From CAVZAB01 sp963773155 (GTDB lineage Bacteria; Pseudomonadota; Alphaproteobacteria; Rhizobiales; Beijerinckiaceae), in NCBI GenBank assembly GCA_963773155.1, contig CAVZAB010000022.1:102961-166960 (forward strand): DNA of 64,000 nt. The letters are read 5' to 3'. The notes beneath the pieces were generated by a model. It was not told the origin of the DNA. It worked only from the letters and a program-made list of their open reading frames with translations, and did no database searches. Shown in pieces: positions 17,467-26,655 of the stretch. The first letter of the stretch is position 1, and the number at the start of each line of letters is the position of its first letter. Made by a program: the position numbers and the translations under genes.

Positions 17467-17592
17467 GGGTAATTCTTGCCTGGACAGAGCTGTTGATCGA
17501 CTTGCCAATCTGGCCGCCCAGAAGGCCCGACCCGGCCGCCATCGATTCCGGCTTGCGATGGCCGGGCAAACTGGCGTGGAAGCGCGGGAGCG

Positions 17593-18048
17593 TCAAGCCG
17601 GCGACCTGGCGCCTGGCGCCTGGCGCGAAGCGACGGTGACCAGCGCTTCGCCGTCGACGACCACCTTGCCGTCGACGATGCCCTCGCAATGCAAGCGAAC
17701 GCGCCGGCCGACCTCGACCAGTTCCACCACTTCGACCGTCAATGTGACGACGTCGCCGATCTTGACCGGGGCCCGAAAATTGAGAGTCTGCGACAGGTAG
17801 ACCGCGCCTGGGCCGGGCAGATACATGCCGAGAACCGCCGAAATCAGACTCGCCACATAAAGGCCATGCGCGATCCGGCCGCCAAACCTGGTCTTTTGCG
17901 CGAAGTGATCGGACAGATGGACGGGATTGTGATCGCCGGAAAGATTGGCAAAGCCAATCACGTCCTCGTTCATCACGGTCTTCATGAGGCTCTCGCGCAT
18001 GCCGACGCGCAGGTCCTCGAAATAATGGGTGGTGAAGGGAGCAACCAT
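17593..18048 (-). CDS. MaoC-family (R)-specific enoyl-CoA hydratase/dehydratase
   Basis: 151-aa single hot-dog domain. The catalytic segment FANLSGDHNPVHLSDHFA carries the Asp/His pair (GDxNPxH), and RFGGRIAHGLYVASLIS is the conserved second motif. It could supply (R)-3-hydroxyacyl-CoA for polyhydroxyalkanoate, fitting the phasin at 63.5 kb, but MaoC proteins are also used in fatty acid breakdown; sequence does not decide. ATG 18048 starts 4 bp after the stop of the HAD gene. The longer open frame upstream is antisense-like noise. Confidence 0.88.
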   Translation of the reverse strand: MVAPFTTHYFEDLRVGMRESLMKTVMNEDVIGFANLSGDHNPVHLSDHFAQKTRFGGRIAHGLYVASLISAVLGMYLPGPGAVYLSQTLNFRAPVKIGDVVTLTVEVVELVEVGRRVRLHCEGIVDGKVVVDGEALVTVASRQAPGARSPA

Positions 18049-18052
18049 CGCC

Positions 18053-18955
18053 CTACCAGACCAGACGCTCGATCGCGGCGATGGGACGAACGATACTGGC
18101 AGCGGCAAGTTCGGCGTAAGCGGCCGGCAGCAAGGCGCCTGACGAATCGTACAGGCGATCGCGGTGGATGCCGTGGGTGACGAACAAGGCGTCAAGCCCC
18201 TGCCCGGCGGCGCCGACGATATCGGTCGCAAACGCATCGCCGATGGCCAGCACCCTCGTCGAGTCGACTGGCCGGCCGCCGAGCCGTGCGGCCTCGGCCA
18301 GCGCTCGCCGATAGATCGGCGCATGCGGCTTGCCGGCATAGATCGCCCGGCCGCCGAGTTCCTCCAGGCGTTCAGCGAGCGCACCGGCGCAGTAAATCAA
18401 GCGCTCGCCGTTGTGCACGACGCGGTCAGGATTGGCGCAAATCATGGTAAGTCCGCGCCGCACGGTCGCCTCGAGAGCCGGTTCGTAGGGATCGAGCGCT
18501 TCGTTGGCCTCCTCGTCGAGGCCGGTGCACAGGACGTAGCTCGCCGCCTCCAATCCGACCAGCGGCGGCGCCAAACCATATTCAGCCCTGAGCCCCTCAA
18601 GCAGGCTCAAATCGCGCGGCGGCCCGATATGGTTGAGCGGCGCATTGCCGTGCTCGGCCATCAGGGTCAAGGTGACGTCGCCCGAGGTGACAAGACCATC
18701 GAATGCGGCATCGGGCACGCCCAATTGCTGCAGCTGGGCCAGGATCGGCTGGCGCGGCCGCGGTGCATTGGTGACCAGAATGACAGTGCCGCCAGCGGCA
18801 CGAAAGCGACGCAGCGCCTCGGCGGCCGGCGGAAAATGCCAGACCCCATCATGGAGCACGCCCCAGATGTCGCTCAAGATGACGTCATAGCGATCGGCAA
18901 GCGCCGCCAGGCCTGCGATCAGGGGTGGGCTCGGACGGGGTGGTGCAGCACGCAT
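18053..18955 (-). CDS. HAD-superfamily class IIA hydrolase (NagD-like, TIGR01459 type)
   Basis: 300-aa phosphatase. HAD motif I is SDIWGVLHDG (28-37) with the nucleophilic Asp29, motif II is LVTNAPR, and motifs III/IV are YAGKPHAPIY and AIGDAFATDIVGAAGQG. This belongs to the IIA cap family, close to NagD/pyridoxal phosphatases; the substrate is unknown. Followed 4 bp later by the MaoC gene, so the two are one operon. ATG 18955. Confidence 0.88.
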   Translation of the reverse strand: MRAAPPRPSPPLIAGLAALADRYDVILSDIWGVLHDGVWHFPPAAEALRRFRAAGGTVILVTNAPRPRQPILAQLQQLGVPDAAFDGLVTSGDVTLTLMAEHGNAPLNHIGPPRDLSLLEGLRAEYGLAPPLVGLEAASYVLCTGLDEEANEALDPYEPALEATVRRGLTMICANPDRVVHNGERLIYCAGALAERLEELGGRAIYAGKPHAPIYRRALAEAARLGGRPVDSTRVLAIGDAFATDIVGAAGQGLDALFVTHGIHRDRLYDSSGALLPAAYAELAAASIVRPIAAIERLVW

Positions 18956-19071
18956 GCGAGGCCGCTACTTGCCGGCATCGGCCAAGTCAAGCTCTAGATT
19001 GCCGCGCGGCAGGTTGCGTCCAGGACGGGGATTGCGGCACAATGCGGCGTTTGCTCTCAGACAGGTTCGAA

Positions 19072-19473
19072 ATGCCTCGATTTTTCAATCCCGCGACCGT
19101 ACCGGCGCCAGCCTCGAACTATTCCCAGGGCATTGCCCACGGAGCCGCCTTCAAGCGTCTGGTCGTTTCCGGCCAGATCGGTGTCGGCGTCGACGGCATG
19201 GTCGCGAACGGGCTCGAAGCCCAGATGGAACAGGCCTGGGACAATCTTCTGCATGTGCTGGAAGCCGCCCAACTCGACCGTTCCGACCTGATCAAGGTCA
19301 CCGTCTATGTGACGGTACCGGGCGCGGTCGGCCTGCATCGCAAAATGCGCGACAAGAAGCTGGGTCCACATGCGCCCTGCACCACTTATCTCGAAATCGC
19401 TGGCCTGGCGAGCCCCGAATTCCTAGTCGAAATCGAAGGCGAGGCGGTACGCGAGGCTGAAGCCACCGGATAA
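19072..19473 (+). CDS. RidA-family reactive enamine/imine deaminase
   Basis: 133-aa YjgF/YER057c/UK114 protein that hydrolyses reactive 2-aminoacrylate-type intermediates in the cytosol. The core has SGQIGVGVDGM, a QMEQAWDNLLHVLEAA helix, LIKVTVYVT and the APCTTYLEIAGLASPEFLVEIEG end. The usual catalytic Arg (PxRT) is replaced here by an APCTTY segment, so this is a divergent subgroup and activity is uncertain. ATG 19072 is used; an in-frame ATG at 19042 is less likely. Confidence 0.85.
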   Translation: MPRFFNPATVPAPASNYSQGIAHGAAFKRLVVSGQIGVGVDGMVANGLEAQMEQAWDNLLHVLEAAQLDRSDLIKVTVYVTVPGAVGLHRKMRDKKLGPHAPCTTYLEIAGLASPEFLVEIEGEAVREAEATG

Positions 19474-19540
19474 GCGGCGATGTATTGTTTCGCTCGTCTC
19501 CTCGAAATTTTCTCCCCAGTGTAACCCGAAAGGCCCGCCC

Positions 19541-19975
19541 GTGCTGACCAAAGTTCTCTTCACCGCTGTTGCCACCAATGTTGGCGGCCGCAATGGCCAT
19601 TCCGAAGCCCAGGATCATTCCGTCAGTGTCGACCTCTCCGTCCCCAAGGCGATGGGCGGCCCGGGCAAGCCCGGTACGACCACGCCCGAGCACTTGTTCT
19701 CGACCGGCTATGCCGCCTGTTTCGGCGGCGCGCTCGACTTTGTCGGCAAGCAGCATCACAAGGACGCCAGCAAGGCCGAAGTGACTTGTTCGACTTCGAT
19801 CGGGCCACGCGACAAGGGCGGTTTCGGCATCGCGGTCAAGCTGCACGTCAAGGACAAGTCGCTGCCGCAGGCCGAACTGGCAGCGCTGGTGAAGGAAGCG
19901 CACGAGACCATCTGCCCCTATTCGCATGCGACGCGCGGCAATGTCGCGGTCGACATTTCGGTCGAGGGCGCCTAG
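19541..19975 (+). CDS. ohr: Organic hydroperoxide resistance protein (Ohr)
   Basis: Thiol peroxidase of the OsmC/Ohr family that detoxifies organic hydroperoxides, including lipid peroxides. 144 aa. The two redox cysteines are present: Cys60 in YAACFGG and Cys125 in ICPYSHATRGN. Start is GTG 19541. I see no OhrR gene nearby and no OhrR box in the 67-bp upstream gap, so regulation cannot be told. Confidence 0.93.
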   Translation: MLTKVLFTAVATNVGGRNGHSEAQDHSVSVDLSVPKAMGGPGKPGTTTPEHLFSTGYAACFGGALDFVGKQHHKDASKAEVTCSTSIGPRDKGGFGIAVKLHVKDKSLPQAELAALVKEAHETICPYSHATRGNVAVDISVEGA

Positions 19976-20142
19976 TCGCCAACTGGACCAGGAAAATCAG
20001 GCAACTGGCCGGCTGGCGAGGCCAGATTTGCGGTCTTTGCGGGCTGCAGGGCCTTTGCCTTTGCCGCCGACATGATAGGGTGCCCGGCTTGAGATGCCGC
20101 GGATCAAGGTGCCGCTTGCCGCATCGGTTTGGAGCTCCTGCT

Positions 20143-21498
20143 ATGACGAGTGCAATTGTTGAAAAACGGCCAGCCCCTGTGGCCGAAGTGCCGAACGATC
20201 TCAGGGCGTTCTGGCTGCCCTTTACACCAAATCGAGCCTTCAAGCAGCGCCCACGGATGATTTCCGGCGCCAAGGATATGCATTACAGCACGCCCGAAGG
20301 CCGCAAGATTCTCGACGGCACGGCCGGGCTTTGGTGCTGCAATGCCGGCCACAACCGTGCGCCAGTGGTCAGCGCCATTCAAAAGCAGGCCGGCGAACTC
20401 GATTTCTCCCCGTCCTTCCAATTCGCCCATCCGAAAGCCTTTCAGCTCGCCTCGCGCGTCGCCGCTCTCGCGCCGGGCGATCTCGACCACGTCTTTTTCG
20501 TCAATTCCGGCTCGGAAGCGGCCGATACAGCTCTGAAGATCGCCATCGCTTACCATAATGTCCGCGGCCACGGATCGCGGCAGCGCCTGATCGGGCGCGA
20601 GCGCGGCTATCACGGCGTCGGTTTTGGCGGCATTTCGGTCGGCGGTATCGCCGCCAATCGGAAATACTTCGGGTCGCTGCTCGCCGGTTCCGACCATTTG
20701 CCGCATACCTACAATCGCGAGCAACAGGCCTTCACCAAGGGCGAGCCGGCATGGGGCGGCCATCTGGCCGACGAGCTTGAACGACTGGTCGCGCTGCACG
20801 ATGCCTCGACCATTGCCGCGGTCATTGTCGAGCCGATGGCCGGTTCGACCGGCGGATTGCCACCGCCGCAGGGCTATCTCAAGCGACTGCGCCAGATCTG
20901 CGACAAACACGGTATCCTCTTGATTTTCGACGAGGTCATCACCGGTTTCGGCCGGCTCGGCTTCGCCTTTGCGGCCGAACGCTATGGTGTCGTGCCGGAC
21001 ATGATCGCCTTCGCCAAGGGTATCACCTCGGGCACGGTGCCGATGGGCGGCGTGATCTGCCGGGCAGGCATCTACGATGCCTTCATGAAAGGCCCGGAGC
21101 ATCTGATCGAATTGTTCCACGGCTATACCTATTCGGCGCATCCGCTGGCTTGCGCCGCAGCGCTTGCGACCCTCGACATTTACCGCGACGAGGGCCTGTT
21201 CGAACGGGCGAAGGCGCTCGAATCGGTCTGGGCCGAGGCGATCCATTCGCTCAAGGGCCTGCCCAACGTGCTGGACATCCGCTCGATCGGGCTAGTCGGC
21301 GCCATCGATCTCGCCTCGAAGCCGGACGCGGTCGGCCGCCGCGCCTACGACATCATGGAGCGCGGCTATCACGACGAGGGTCTGATGATCCGCATCACCG
21401 CCGATACTTTGGCGTTGTCGCCGCCCCTGATCGTCAGCGAAGCGCAAATCGGCGAAATCGTCGAGAAAACCGGCCGCCTGATCAAGGCCGTCGCCTGA
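20143..21498 (+). CDS. Omega-amino acid:pyruvate transaminase (class III aminotransferase)
   Basis: PLP enzyme, 451 aa, most like beta-alanine:pyruvate/omega-amino acid aminotransferases. The N-terminal FWLPFTPNRAFK is typical of that subgroup. Further markers are NSGSEAADTALK at 121-132, FDEVITGFGRLG with Asp263, and Lys292 in AFAKGITSG as the Schiff-base lysine. The C-terminal LMIRITADTLALSPPLI is also characteristic. ATG 20143 was chosen over a longer open frame reaching back into ohr. The 167-bp upstream gap holds no gene. The amine donor (beta-alanine, taurine or another) is not set. Confidence 0.88.
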   Translation: MTSAIVEKRPAPVAEVPNDLRAFWLPFTPNRAFKQRPRMISGAKDMHYSTPEGRKILDGTAGLWCCNAGHNRAPVVSAIQKQAGELDFSPSFQFAHPKAFQLASRVAALAPGDLDHVFFVNSGSEAADTALKIAIAYHNVRGHGSRQRLIGRERGYHGVGFGGISVGGIAANRKYFGSLLAGSDHLPHTYNREQQAFTKGEPAWGGHLADELERLVALHDASTIAAVIVEPMAGSTGGLPPPQGYLKRLRQICDKHGILLIFDEVITGFGRLGFAFAAERYGVVPDMIAFAKGITSGTVPMGGVICRAGIYDAFMKGPEHLIELFHGYTYSAHPLACAAALATLDIYRDEGLFERAKALESVWAEAIHSLKGLPNVLDIRSIGLVGAIDLASKPDAVGRRAYDIMERGYHDEGLMIRITADTLALSPPLIVSEAQIGEIVEKTGRLIKAVA

Positions 21499-21589
21499 GC
21501 GGCAGCGCTTTGTTTGCGCGCCTGCCAGGTCGGCTTGTCGCCCGATACGCTTCGGGTTAGGAAGGCGCGCACCGGAATGGGACCCGCCT

Positions 21590-23098
21590 ATGAACGAAGC
21601 GTCGAGGGCGCAAGCCGTCAAAGCCCGCCTGCCCCGCGGCCTCGTCGATCGGGGGCCGGAGGAATTGGCGGCAACCGAGCAAATGTTTGCGGCGATCCGC
21701 CGCGTCTACGAGCTCTATGGTTTCGAGGCCGTCGAAACGCCGTTCATCGAATTTACCGAAGCGCTCGGCAAGTTCCTTCCCGATCTCGACCGGCCCAACG
21801 AAGGTGTTTTTTCTTTCCAGGACGATGACGAAGCCTGGCTGTCGCTGCGCTACGATCTGACGGCACCGCTCGCGCGCTATGTGGCGGAGCATTTCGACAG
21901 GCTCGCGAAGCCCTACCGCAGCTACAGAGCGGGTTGGGTTTTTCGCAACGAGAAGCCTGGCCCGGGCCGATTCCGGCAATTTCTGCAATTCGACGCCGAT
22001 ACGATCGGCGTCGCCGCAGTCGCAGCCGATGCGGAAATCTGTATGATGGCGGCCGATACGCTCGAAGCGGTTGGCGTGCCGCGCGGCAGCTACGTGATCA
22101 AGGTCTACAACCGAAAGATCCTGGACGGAATGCTTGCCGATCTCGGCCTGGCCGGGCCGGCCGATGCCGCCCGCAGGCTCGGCGTTCTGCGCGCGATCGA
22201 CAAACTCGACCGGCTCGGGATCGGCGGCGTCCGAGCGCTGCTCGGCGACGGGCGGCTTGACGAAAGTGGCCATTTCACAAGGGGCGCCGGCCTCGCGCCA
22301 GCCGATGCGGAGCGCATCATCGACCAATTGGGAGCGGCGCAGGGTGCAAGCGACAATCCCGGCACGATCGGCCAATTGCGGGCCCGTTTTGCCGACCCGC
22401 TGTATGAGCAGGGTCTCGAGGAGCTGACGACCATTGCCGGGCTCGTCGAGGCCGCGGGCTACGGCGATCGCGTGCGCATCGATCCCGCGGTCGTGCGCGG
22501 TCTCGAATATTATACGGGACCGGTGTTCGAAGCCGAGCTGACTTTCGCGATTGCTGGCGAGGATAATGCCGGAATGCGGTTCGGCTCGGTCGGTGGCGGC
22601 GGGCGCTATGACGGACTGGTCGAACGGTTCCGCGGCGACAGCGTTCCGGCCACCGGATTTTCGCTCGGCGTGTCGCGGCTCCTTGCGGCGCTTGCCGCAA
22701 TCAAGAGTCCGGTGATCGCCACGGCAAAGCGGCGCGGCCCTGTCGTCGTGCTGGTGCTCGACCGCGACGAGATGGCGCGCTATCAGCGGCTCGCCGCGAA
22801 ACTGCGTGCGGCCGGCATTGCGGCCGAAGCCTATCTTGGCACTGGCGGCATGAACGCCCAGCTGAAATATGCCGACCGCCGCGGATCGCTCTGTGCGGTC
22901 ATCCAGGGATCGAACGAACGCGGCGCGCCCGGTGGCCCGCAAGTCATGATCCGCGATCTCGCTCTTGGTGCCGCTCTGGCGGGACAGAGCAAGGAGCGAA
23001 CCGAATATGTCGAATTGCGGCAGAAGGCCCAATTCGCTGTTCCCGAAGCCGGTCTCGTCGAGGCGGTCGCCGGCCTTCTCGGGCAATATGGTGCCTGA
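21590..23098 (+). CDS. hisS: Histidyl-tRNA synthetase
   Basis: Class II synthetase charging tRNA-His. 502 aa. Motif 1 region TPFIEFTEALGK, motif 2 YRAGWVFRNEKPGPGRFRQF, the histidine A loop GLEYYTGPVFEAEL, and motif 3 TGFSLGVSRLLAAL are all present. The C-terminal anticodon domain follows. The shape is that of alphaproteobacterial HisRS, which differs from the E. coli type. HisZ at 31.3 kb is a paralogue lacking charging function. ATG 21590. Confidence 0.94.
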   Translation: MNEASRAQAVKARLPRGLVDRGPEELAATEQMFAAIRRVYELYGFEAVETPFIEFTEALGKFLPDLDRPNEGVFSFQDDDEAWLSLRYDLTAPLARYVAEHFDRLAKPYRSYRAGWVFRNEKPGPGRFRQFLQFDADTIGVAAVAADAEICMMAADTLEAVGVPRGSYVIKVYNRKILDGMLADLGLAGPADAARRLGVLRAIDKLDRLGIGGVRALLGDGRLDESGHFTRGAGLAPADAERIIDQLGAAQGASDNPGTIGQLRARFADPLYEQGLEELTTIAGLVEAAGYGDRVRIDPAVVRGLEYYTGPVFEAELTFAIAGEDNAGMRFGSVGGGGRYDGLVERFRGDSVPATGFSLGVSRLLAALAAIKSPVIATAKRRGPVVVLVLDRDEMARYQRLAAKLRAAGIAAEAYLGTGGMNAQLKYADRRGSLCAVIQGSNERGAPGGPQVMIRDLALGAALAGQSKERTEYVELRQKAQFAVPEAGLVEAVAGLLGQYGA

Positions 23099-23104
23099 AG
23101 GGAC

Positions 23105-23971
23105 TCAGCCAAAATAGGCCTCGAGCGCCCGCTTTATCTCGCTCTTGATCGGTTCGGCCGCCCGCATGATTTCCTTGGCGCGAAAGAAATCGAGCGCCCG
23201 GAAATTGTCGATGTGCGGCCGCACGATGAGATCCGGCGCCTGAACCTTGAACATTTGCGCGGTTATCGAACGCTGCATGATCTGCGCGGTGCCCAGCATC
23301 GCTTCGAACGGAGCGGGCATTCGCCGGCCGAGATCGAGCGGCCCGCCGGTCACGTCGCAGGCGATGATGAAGGCCCCGGTTGCGAACAAATGGGCGTACG
23401 GCAGCGGGTTGACCGCGCCGCCATCGACCAAAACCATGCCCCCGGCCTCGACCGGGCGGATCAATCCCGGTATTGCCATTGAACCGGCGACCGCCGGGGC
23501 CAGCGGGCCGCTCCGAAACACGGCCTCGCGACGCCCGTAATAATCAGTCGCGATCACGGTCATCGGCAAGGTCAATTGTTCGAACGTGTCGGGGATAAGT
23601 TCCGGCCAAAATAGGTCGAGGACGATTTCGGCGTCGATCAGGATGGGATTGGAAAGCCCGCGCGTGAAAAGATCGCTCACCCGACCGACCCGCGCTCGCA
23701 GCAGCCGCGTCATGAGATCGCCGCGGTTGCGCAAAAGGGCGAGCACATGCGCGCGAATGTCTTTGCCGGAAATTCCCGCAGCGTATGCCGCACCAATGAC
23801 GGCGCCGATCGAACAGCCGGCGATTGCGACTGGTTTGACGCTCATTTCGTCGAGCGCTTCGAGCACCTCGATGTGGGCGAGGCCGCGGGCGCCACCCGAT
23901 CCGAGCGCCAGCGCAATCGCCCCCAACGCTCGTTGCGGCGGCGGCCTCTTGCGGGACGTGCTTCTGGCCAT
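23105..23971 (-). CDS. Patatin-like phospholipase family protein
   Basis: 288-aa Ser/Asp-dyad lipid acyl hydrolase of the NTE/RssA-type group. The oxyanion loop is GSGGARG at 24-30, the nucleophile Ser54 is in GCSIG (52-56), and the dyad Asp is in the VDGG motif near residue 187. There is no signal peptide. It converges on hisS with 6 bp between stops. Probably acts on phospholipid or lysophospholipid; the actual substrate is unknown. Confidence 0.9.
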   Translation of the reverse strand: MARSTSRKRPPPQRALGAIALALGSGGARGLAHIEVLEALDEMSVKPVAIAGCSIGAVIGAAYAAGISGKDIRAHVLALLRNRGDLMTRLLRARVGRVSDLFTRGLSNPILIDAEIVLDLFWPELIPDTFEQLTLPMTVIATDYYGRREAVFRSGPLAPAVAGSMAIPGLIRPVEAGGMVLVDGGAVNPLPYAHLFATGAFIIACDVTGGPLDLGRRMPAPFEAMLGTAQIMQRSITAQMFKVQAPDLIVRPHIDNFRALDFFRAKEIMRAAEPIKSEIKRALEAYFG

Positions 23972-24020
23972 GGCGATCAGGCTCGGTTAGCGGCCGCGCC
24001 ATTTGGCAACCGCCGGCGGC

Positions 24021-24911
24021 TCACAGAAAGGCCGTCAACGCTTGCAGTGTCGCCCCGGCATTCTCCTCGGCCAGAAAATGCCCCGACGGCACGATCTCGG
24101 CCTCGGCGCGCGGCGCGAAACTGCGACGCCAGACGTCGCCTGGCGCCTCGCGCGTCGGCAAATAGGAATCGCCGGACAACAGCAGGACAGGACAGATCAG
24201 GATCTTGCCGGCAGCGATATCGGCCGAATCGGCCGCCCGGTCGACCGTAGCGCCGGCTCGGTAATCCTCGCAATAGGCGTGAATGCGCGAGGGGTCGGTG
24301 AAACTCGCGTGATAATAGGCCATCGCACGCGGGTCAAAACAGGCGAGCGACTTGGCTTTGGTCCAGCTTTGCATCAGTCCTTGCGCATAGGCCGCGGGGT
24401 CTTTGGCGATCTCGCGTTCCGGTCCCGGTGCTTCGCCCGAAAGAAAGGTCCAGTGCGGCGAGATTGTGGGGTCGGCGGCGATCTGGTCCCACATGGCGAA
24501 GGTTGGCAGTATGTCGAGCAGCGCGAGCTTCTCGACCCGGCCGGGATGATCGAGAGCGAGCCGGTAGGCGACACGCGCGCCGCGGTCGTGACCGGCGATG
24601 CGAAAGCGCACATGACCGAGCTTTTCCATGACCTGCACGACGTCGCTGCCCATGACGCGTTTGCCGTAAAGCGCGCCCCTTTCGCTTGCCGGGGCCGACG
24701 ACCAGCCATAGCCGCGCAAATCCGGGATGACGACGCTGAATTGCCGCGCAAGTGGGGCGGCGATTCGATGCCACATCACATGCGTCTGCGGAAACCCATG
24801 CAGCAGAACGAGCGGCGGCCCCGCGCCAAAGGCGCGGGCGAAAATCCGTCCGGCATCGGTGTCGATCCAATGCGCGGCAAAACCCGGAAAGAGATCGGCG
24901 AGGTCAGCCAT
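24021..24911 (-). CDS. Alpha/beta hydrolase with the complete fluoroacetate dehalogenase active site
   Basis: 296-aa alpha/beta hydrolase. Residues aligned by eye with Rhodopseudomonas fluoroacetate dehalogenase are all present: nucleophile Asp109 with Arg110 and Arg113 in GHDRGARVAYR, Asp133 in LLDILPT, the halide pair His153-Trp154 in SPHWTF, Tyr217 in CEDYRAG, and His278 in PSGHF. Spacing agrees to within about two residues. Defluorination of haloacetates is therefore plausible, though related enzymes only act on chloro/bromoacetate or esters. ATG 24911 overlaps the purD stop by 8 bp, so it is translated as part of the purD transcript. Confidence 0.85.
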   Translation of the reverse strand: MADLADLFPGFAAHWIDTDAGRIFARAFGAGPPLVLLHGFPQTHVMWHRIAAPLARQFSVVIPDLRGYGWSSAPASERGALYGKRVMGSDVVQVMEKLGHVRFRIAGHDRGARVAYRLALDHPGRVEKLALLDILPTFAMWDQIAADPTISPHWTFLSGEAPGPEREIAKDPAAYAQGLMQSWTKAKSLACFDPRAMAYYHASFTDPSRIHAYCEDYRAGATVDRAADSADIAAGKILICPVLLLSGDSYLPTREAPGDVWRRSFAPRAEAEIVPSGHFLAEENAGATLQALTAFL

Positions 24912-26205
24912 CGAGAGGCTCCTGTGGTCGGGAAATCCCGGCGGGCGCAGCAAGCGCTCGCCAACCGATGTCGCGGCGGCAGAAGCCCTCTGGCCAATCG
25001 ATCAAATCGACGGCGCGGTAGGCCAGGGCTTGCGCCTCGGCGAGGGTTTCACCGGTGGCCGAAACGTTGAGAACCCGGCCACCATCGGCCAACAGCCTGC
25101 CGGCCTCGGCACGGGTTCCCGCCTGAAATATCGTTACCCCAGGCAGCGCCGCAGCAGCCTCGAGCCCGCGGATTTCACTCCCGGAATGATAGCGGCCCGG
25201 ATAGCCGCGTGCCGCCAGTACCACCGTCAGCACGGCCTGCGCGGCGAGCCGGACCGGCACATCGCGCAACCGACCCTGCGCGCATTGATGCAGCAACGGC
25301 AGAAGATCCTCGGCCAGGCGTAAGGTCAGAACCTGGCATTCCGGGTCGCCGAACCTGACATTGTATTCGATCAACTTCGGTCCGTCGGTCCCGATCATCA
25401 GCCCGGCAAACAGGACGCCGCGAAAGGGCGTACCGCGTGCCGCCATGCCGGCAAGTGTCGGCGCGATAATTTCGCGCATAATTCTGTCCGTCATGGCCGG
25501 CGTCATGATCGGCGCCGGTGAATAGGCGCCCATGCCGCCGGTATTGGGGCCCCGATCGCCGTCGCCAACCCTTTTGTGGTCTTGGGCCGAACCGAACGCC
25601 AGCGCCCTGGTTCCATCGCAGAGCGCGAAAAACGAGACCTCTTCGCCAAACAGCACTTCCTCGATCAGGAAATCGACCGCGCCGAACTGGCCGGCGCCGA
25701 TCGCGTCGATGGCAGCCTCGGCCTCTGCCATGGTGGTTGCGATGACGACGCCCTTGCCGGCGGCAAGACCATCCGCCTTGACGACGACCGGCGCGCCGAC
25801 CGCGCGAAGGTGCGCGCGCGCCGATTCGACATCACGGAAACGCCGGTAGCGGGCGGTTGGAATGCCGCAGGCGATCGCCAGCTCCTTGGCAAAGCCCTTC
25901 GAACCCTCGAGCTCGGCCGCCGCGCGGGTCGGCCCGAAGGCGAGTATGCCGCCCAGGGCCAGCCGGTCGACGAGTCCCGCCACAAGCGGCACTTCCGGCC
26001 CGACGACAACAAGATTGATCGCCTCGGCCTGGCACAGAGCGAGAATGGCAGCGTGATCGGCAATGTCGAGCGTTCGGGTCTCGGCAAGACGGGCTATGCC
26101 AGGATTGCCCGGGACCGCAATCAGGCGGCTCAGGGCGGGGCTTGTCGCAAGCGCCAGCGCTAACGCGTGTTCGCGCCCGCCCGATCCGATCAGGAGAACC
26201 TTCAT
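24904..26205 (-). CDS. purD: Phosphoribosylamine--glycine ligase (GAR synthetase)
   Basis: Second step of purine synthesis, an ATP-grasp ligase of 433 aa. N-terminal MKVLLIGSGGREHALA, VVGPEVPLVAG, PVVVKADGLAAGKGV (ATP-binding lysines), GDRGPNTGGMGAYSPAP, and the C-terminal NVRFGDPECQVL are all present. ATG 26205 is used, not the longer frame to 26256. Followed by the dehalogenase-like hydrolase with an 8-bp overlap; preceded by the HxlR gene 54 bp upstream on the same strand. Confidence 0.96.
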   Translation of the reverse strand: MKVLLIGSGGREHALALALATSPALSRLIAVPGNPGIARLAETRTLDIADHAAILALCQAEAINLVVVGPEVPLVAGLVDRLALGGILAFGPTRAAAELEGSKGFAKELAIACGIPTARYRRFRDVESARAHLRAVGAPVVVKADGLAAGKGVVIATTMAEAEAAIDAIGAGQFGAVDFLIEEVLFGEEVSFFALCDGTRALAFGSAQDHKRVGDGDRGPNTGGMGAYSPAPIMTPAMTDRIMREIIAPTLAGMAARGTPFRGVLFAGLMIGTDGPKLIEYNVRFGDPECQVLTLRLAEDLLPLLHQCAQGRLRDVPVRLAAQAVLTVVLAARGYPGRYHSGSEIRGLEAAAALPGVTIFQAGTRAEAGRLLADGGRVLNVSATGETLAEAQALAYRAVDLIDWPEGFCRRDIGWRALAAPAGISRPQEPLDG

Positions 26206-26259
26206 GGCCCGGCCTTCCCCCGTTGCACCCAGGCTGATTAGGCGCAACGGCGCCACGAT

Positions 26260-26655
26260 TCAACTCTTCTGATGGTCGCCTTCACCGTCAAAGACCCGCC
26301 GGGCCCGCACCACCTCGGTTAGATTTTCCTCGACCCAGCGGTCGAACGCGGCAACTTTGCGCTCCAGCGAGAGGCCGAGTTCGGTCAGCGCATATTCGAC
26401 GTGCGGCGGCACTGCGACATGGACCGTGCGCTGAACGAAACCGTTGCGCTCGAGCTTGCGCAGGGTCTGGATCAGCATTTTTTCGGATATCCCGCCGATG
26501 CGGCGGCGCAGGACGGCGGTGCGTTTGGGGCCCTCGCCGAGCGCGTCGATGACAAGAAGGGCCCATTTTTCGGCCAGAATCTCCATCACCTGCCGCGATG
26601 GACAGGCCGCGTTGAAAATATTGCCGTCCGGCATGCGGGCTCCGCCCCTCGCCAT
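26260..26655 (-). CDS. HxlR-family transcriptional regulator
   Basis: 131-aa winged-helix regulator. The HxlR signature CPSRQVMEILAEKWALLVIDAL, FVQRTVHVAVPPHVEYALTELG and the recognition region ISEKMLIQTLRKLERNG are clear. A single Cys19 sits at the position used for redox sensing in some members. It is divergent from gstA, and the 93-bp gap between them holds a tandem dyad (see the operator entry), so it probably controls gstA and itself. ATG 26655 overlaps the first dyad. Confidence 0.9.
   Translation of the reverse strand: MARGGARMPDGNIFNAACPSRQVMEILAEKWALLVIDALGEGPKRTAVLRRRIGGISEKMLIQTLRKLERNGFVQRTVHVAVPPHVEYALTELGLSLERKVAAFDRWVEENLTEVVRARRVFDGEGDHQKS

Noticed and set aside
20005..20025. 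CTGGCC...GGCCAG hairpin after ohr as a terminator
   Set aside because: Stem of only 6 bp and no T tract; not enough for a call.
20104..21246. 380-codon reverse open frame
   Set aside because: It lies antisense to the aminotransferase with its active-site motifs; no recognisable domain in the reverse frame.
21557..23086. 509-codon reverse open frame
   Set aside because: Antisense to hisS, which has all class II motifs.
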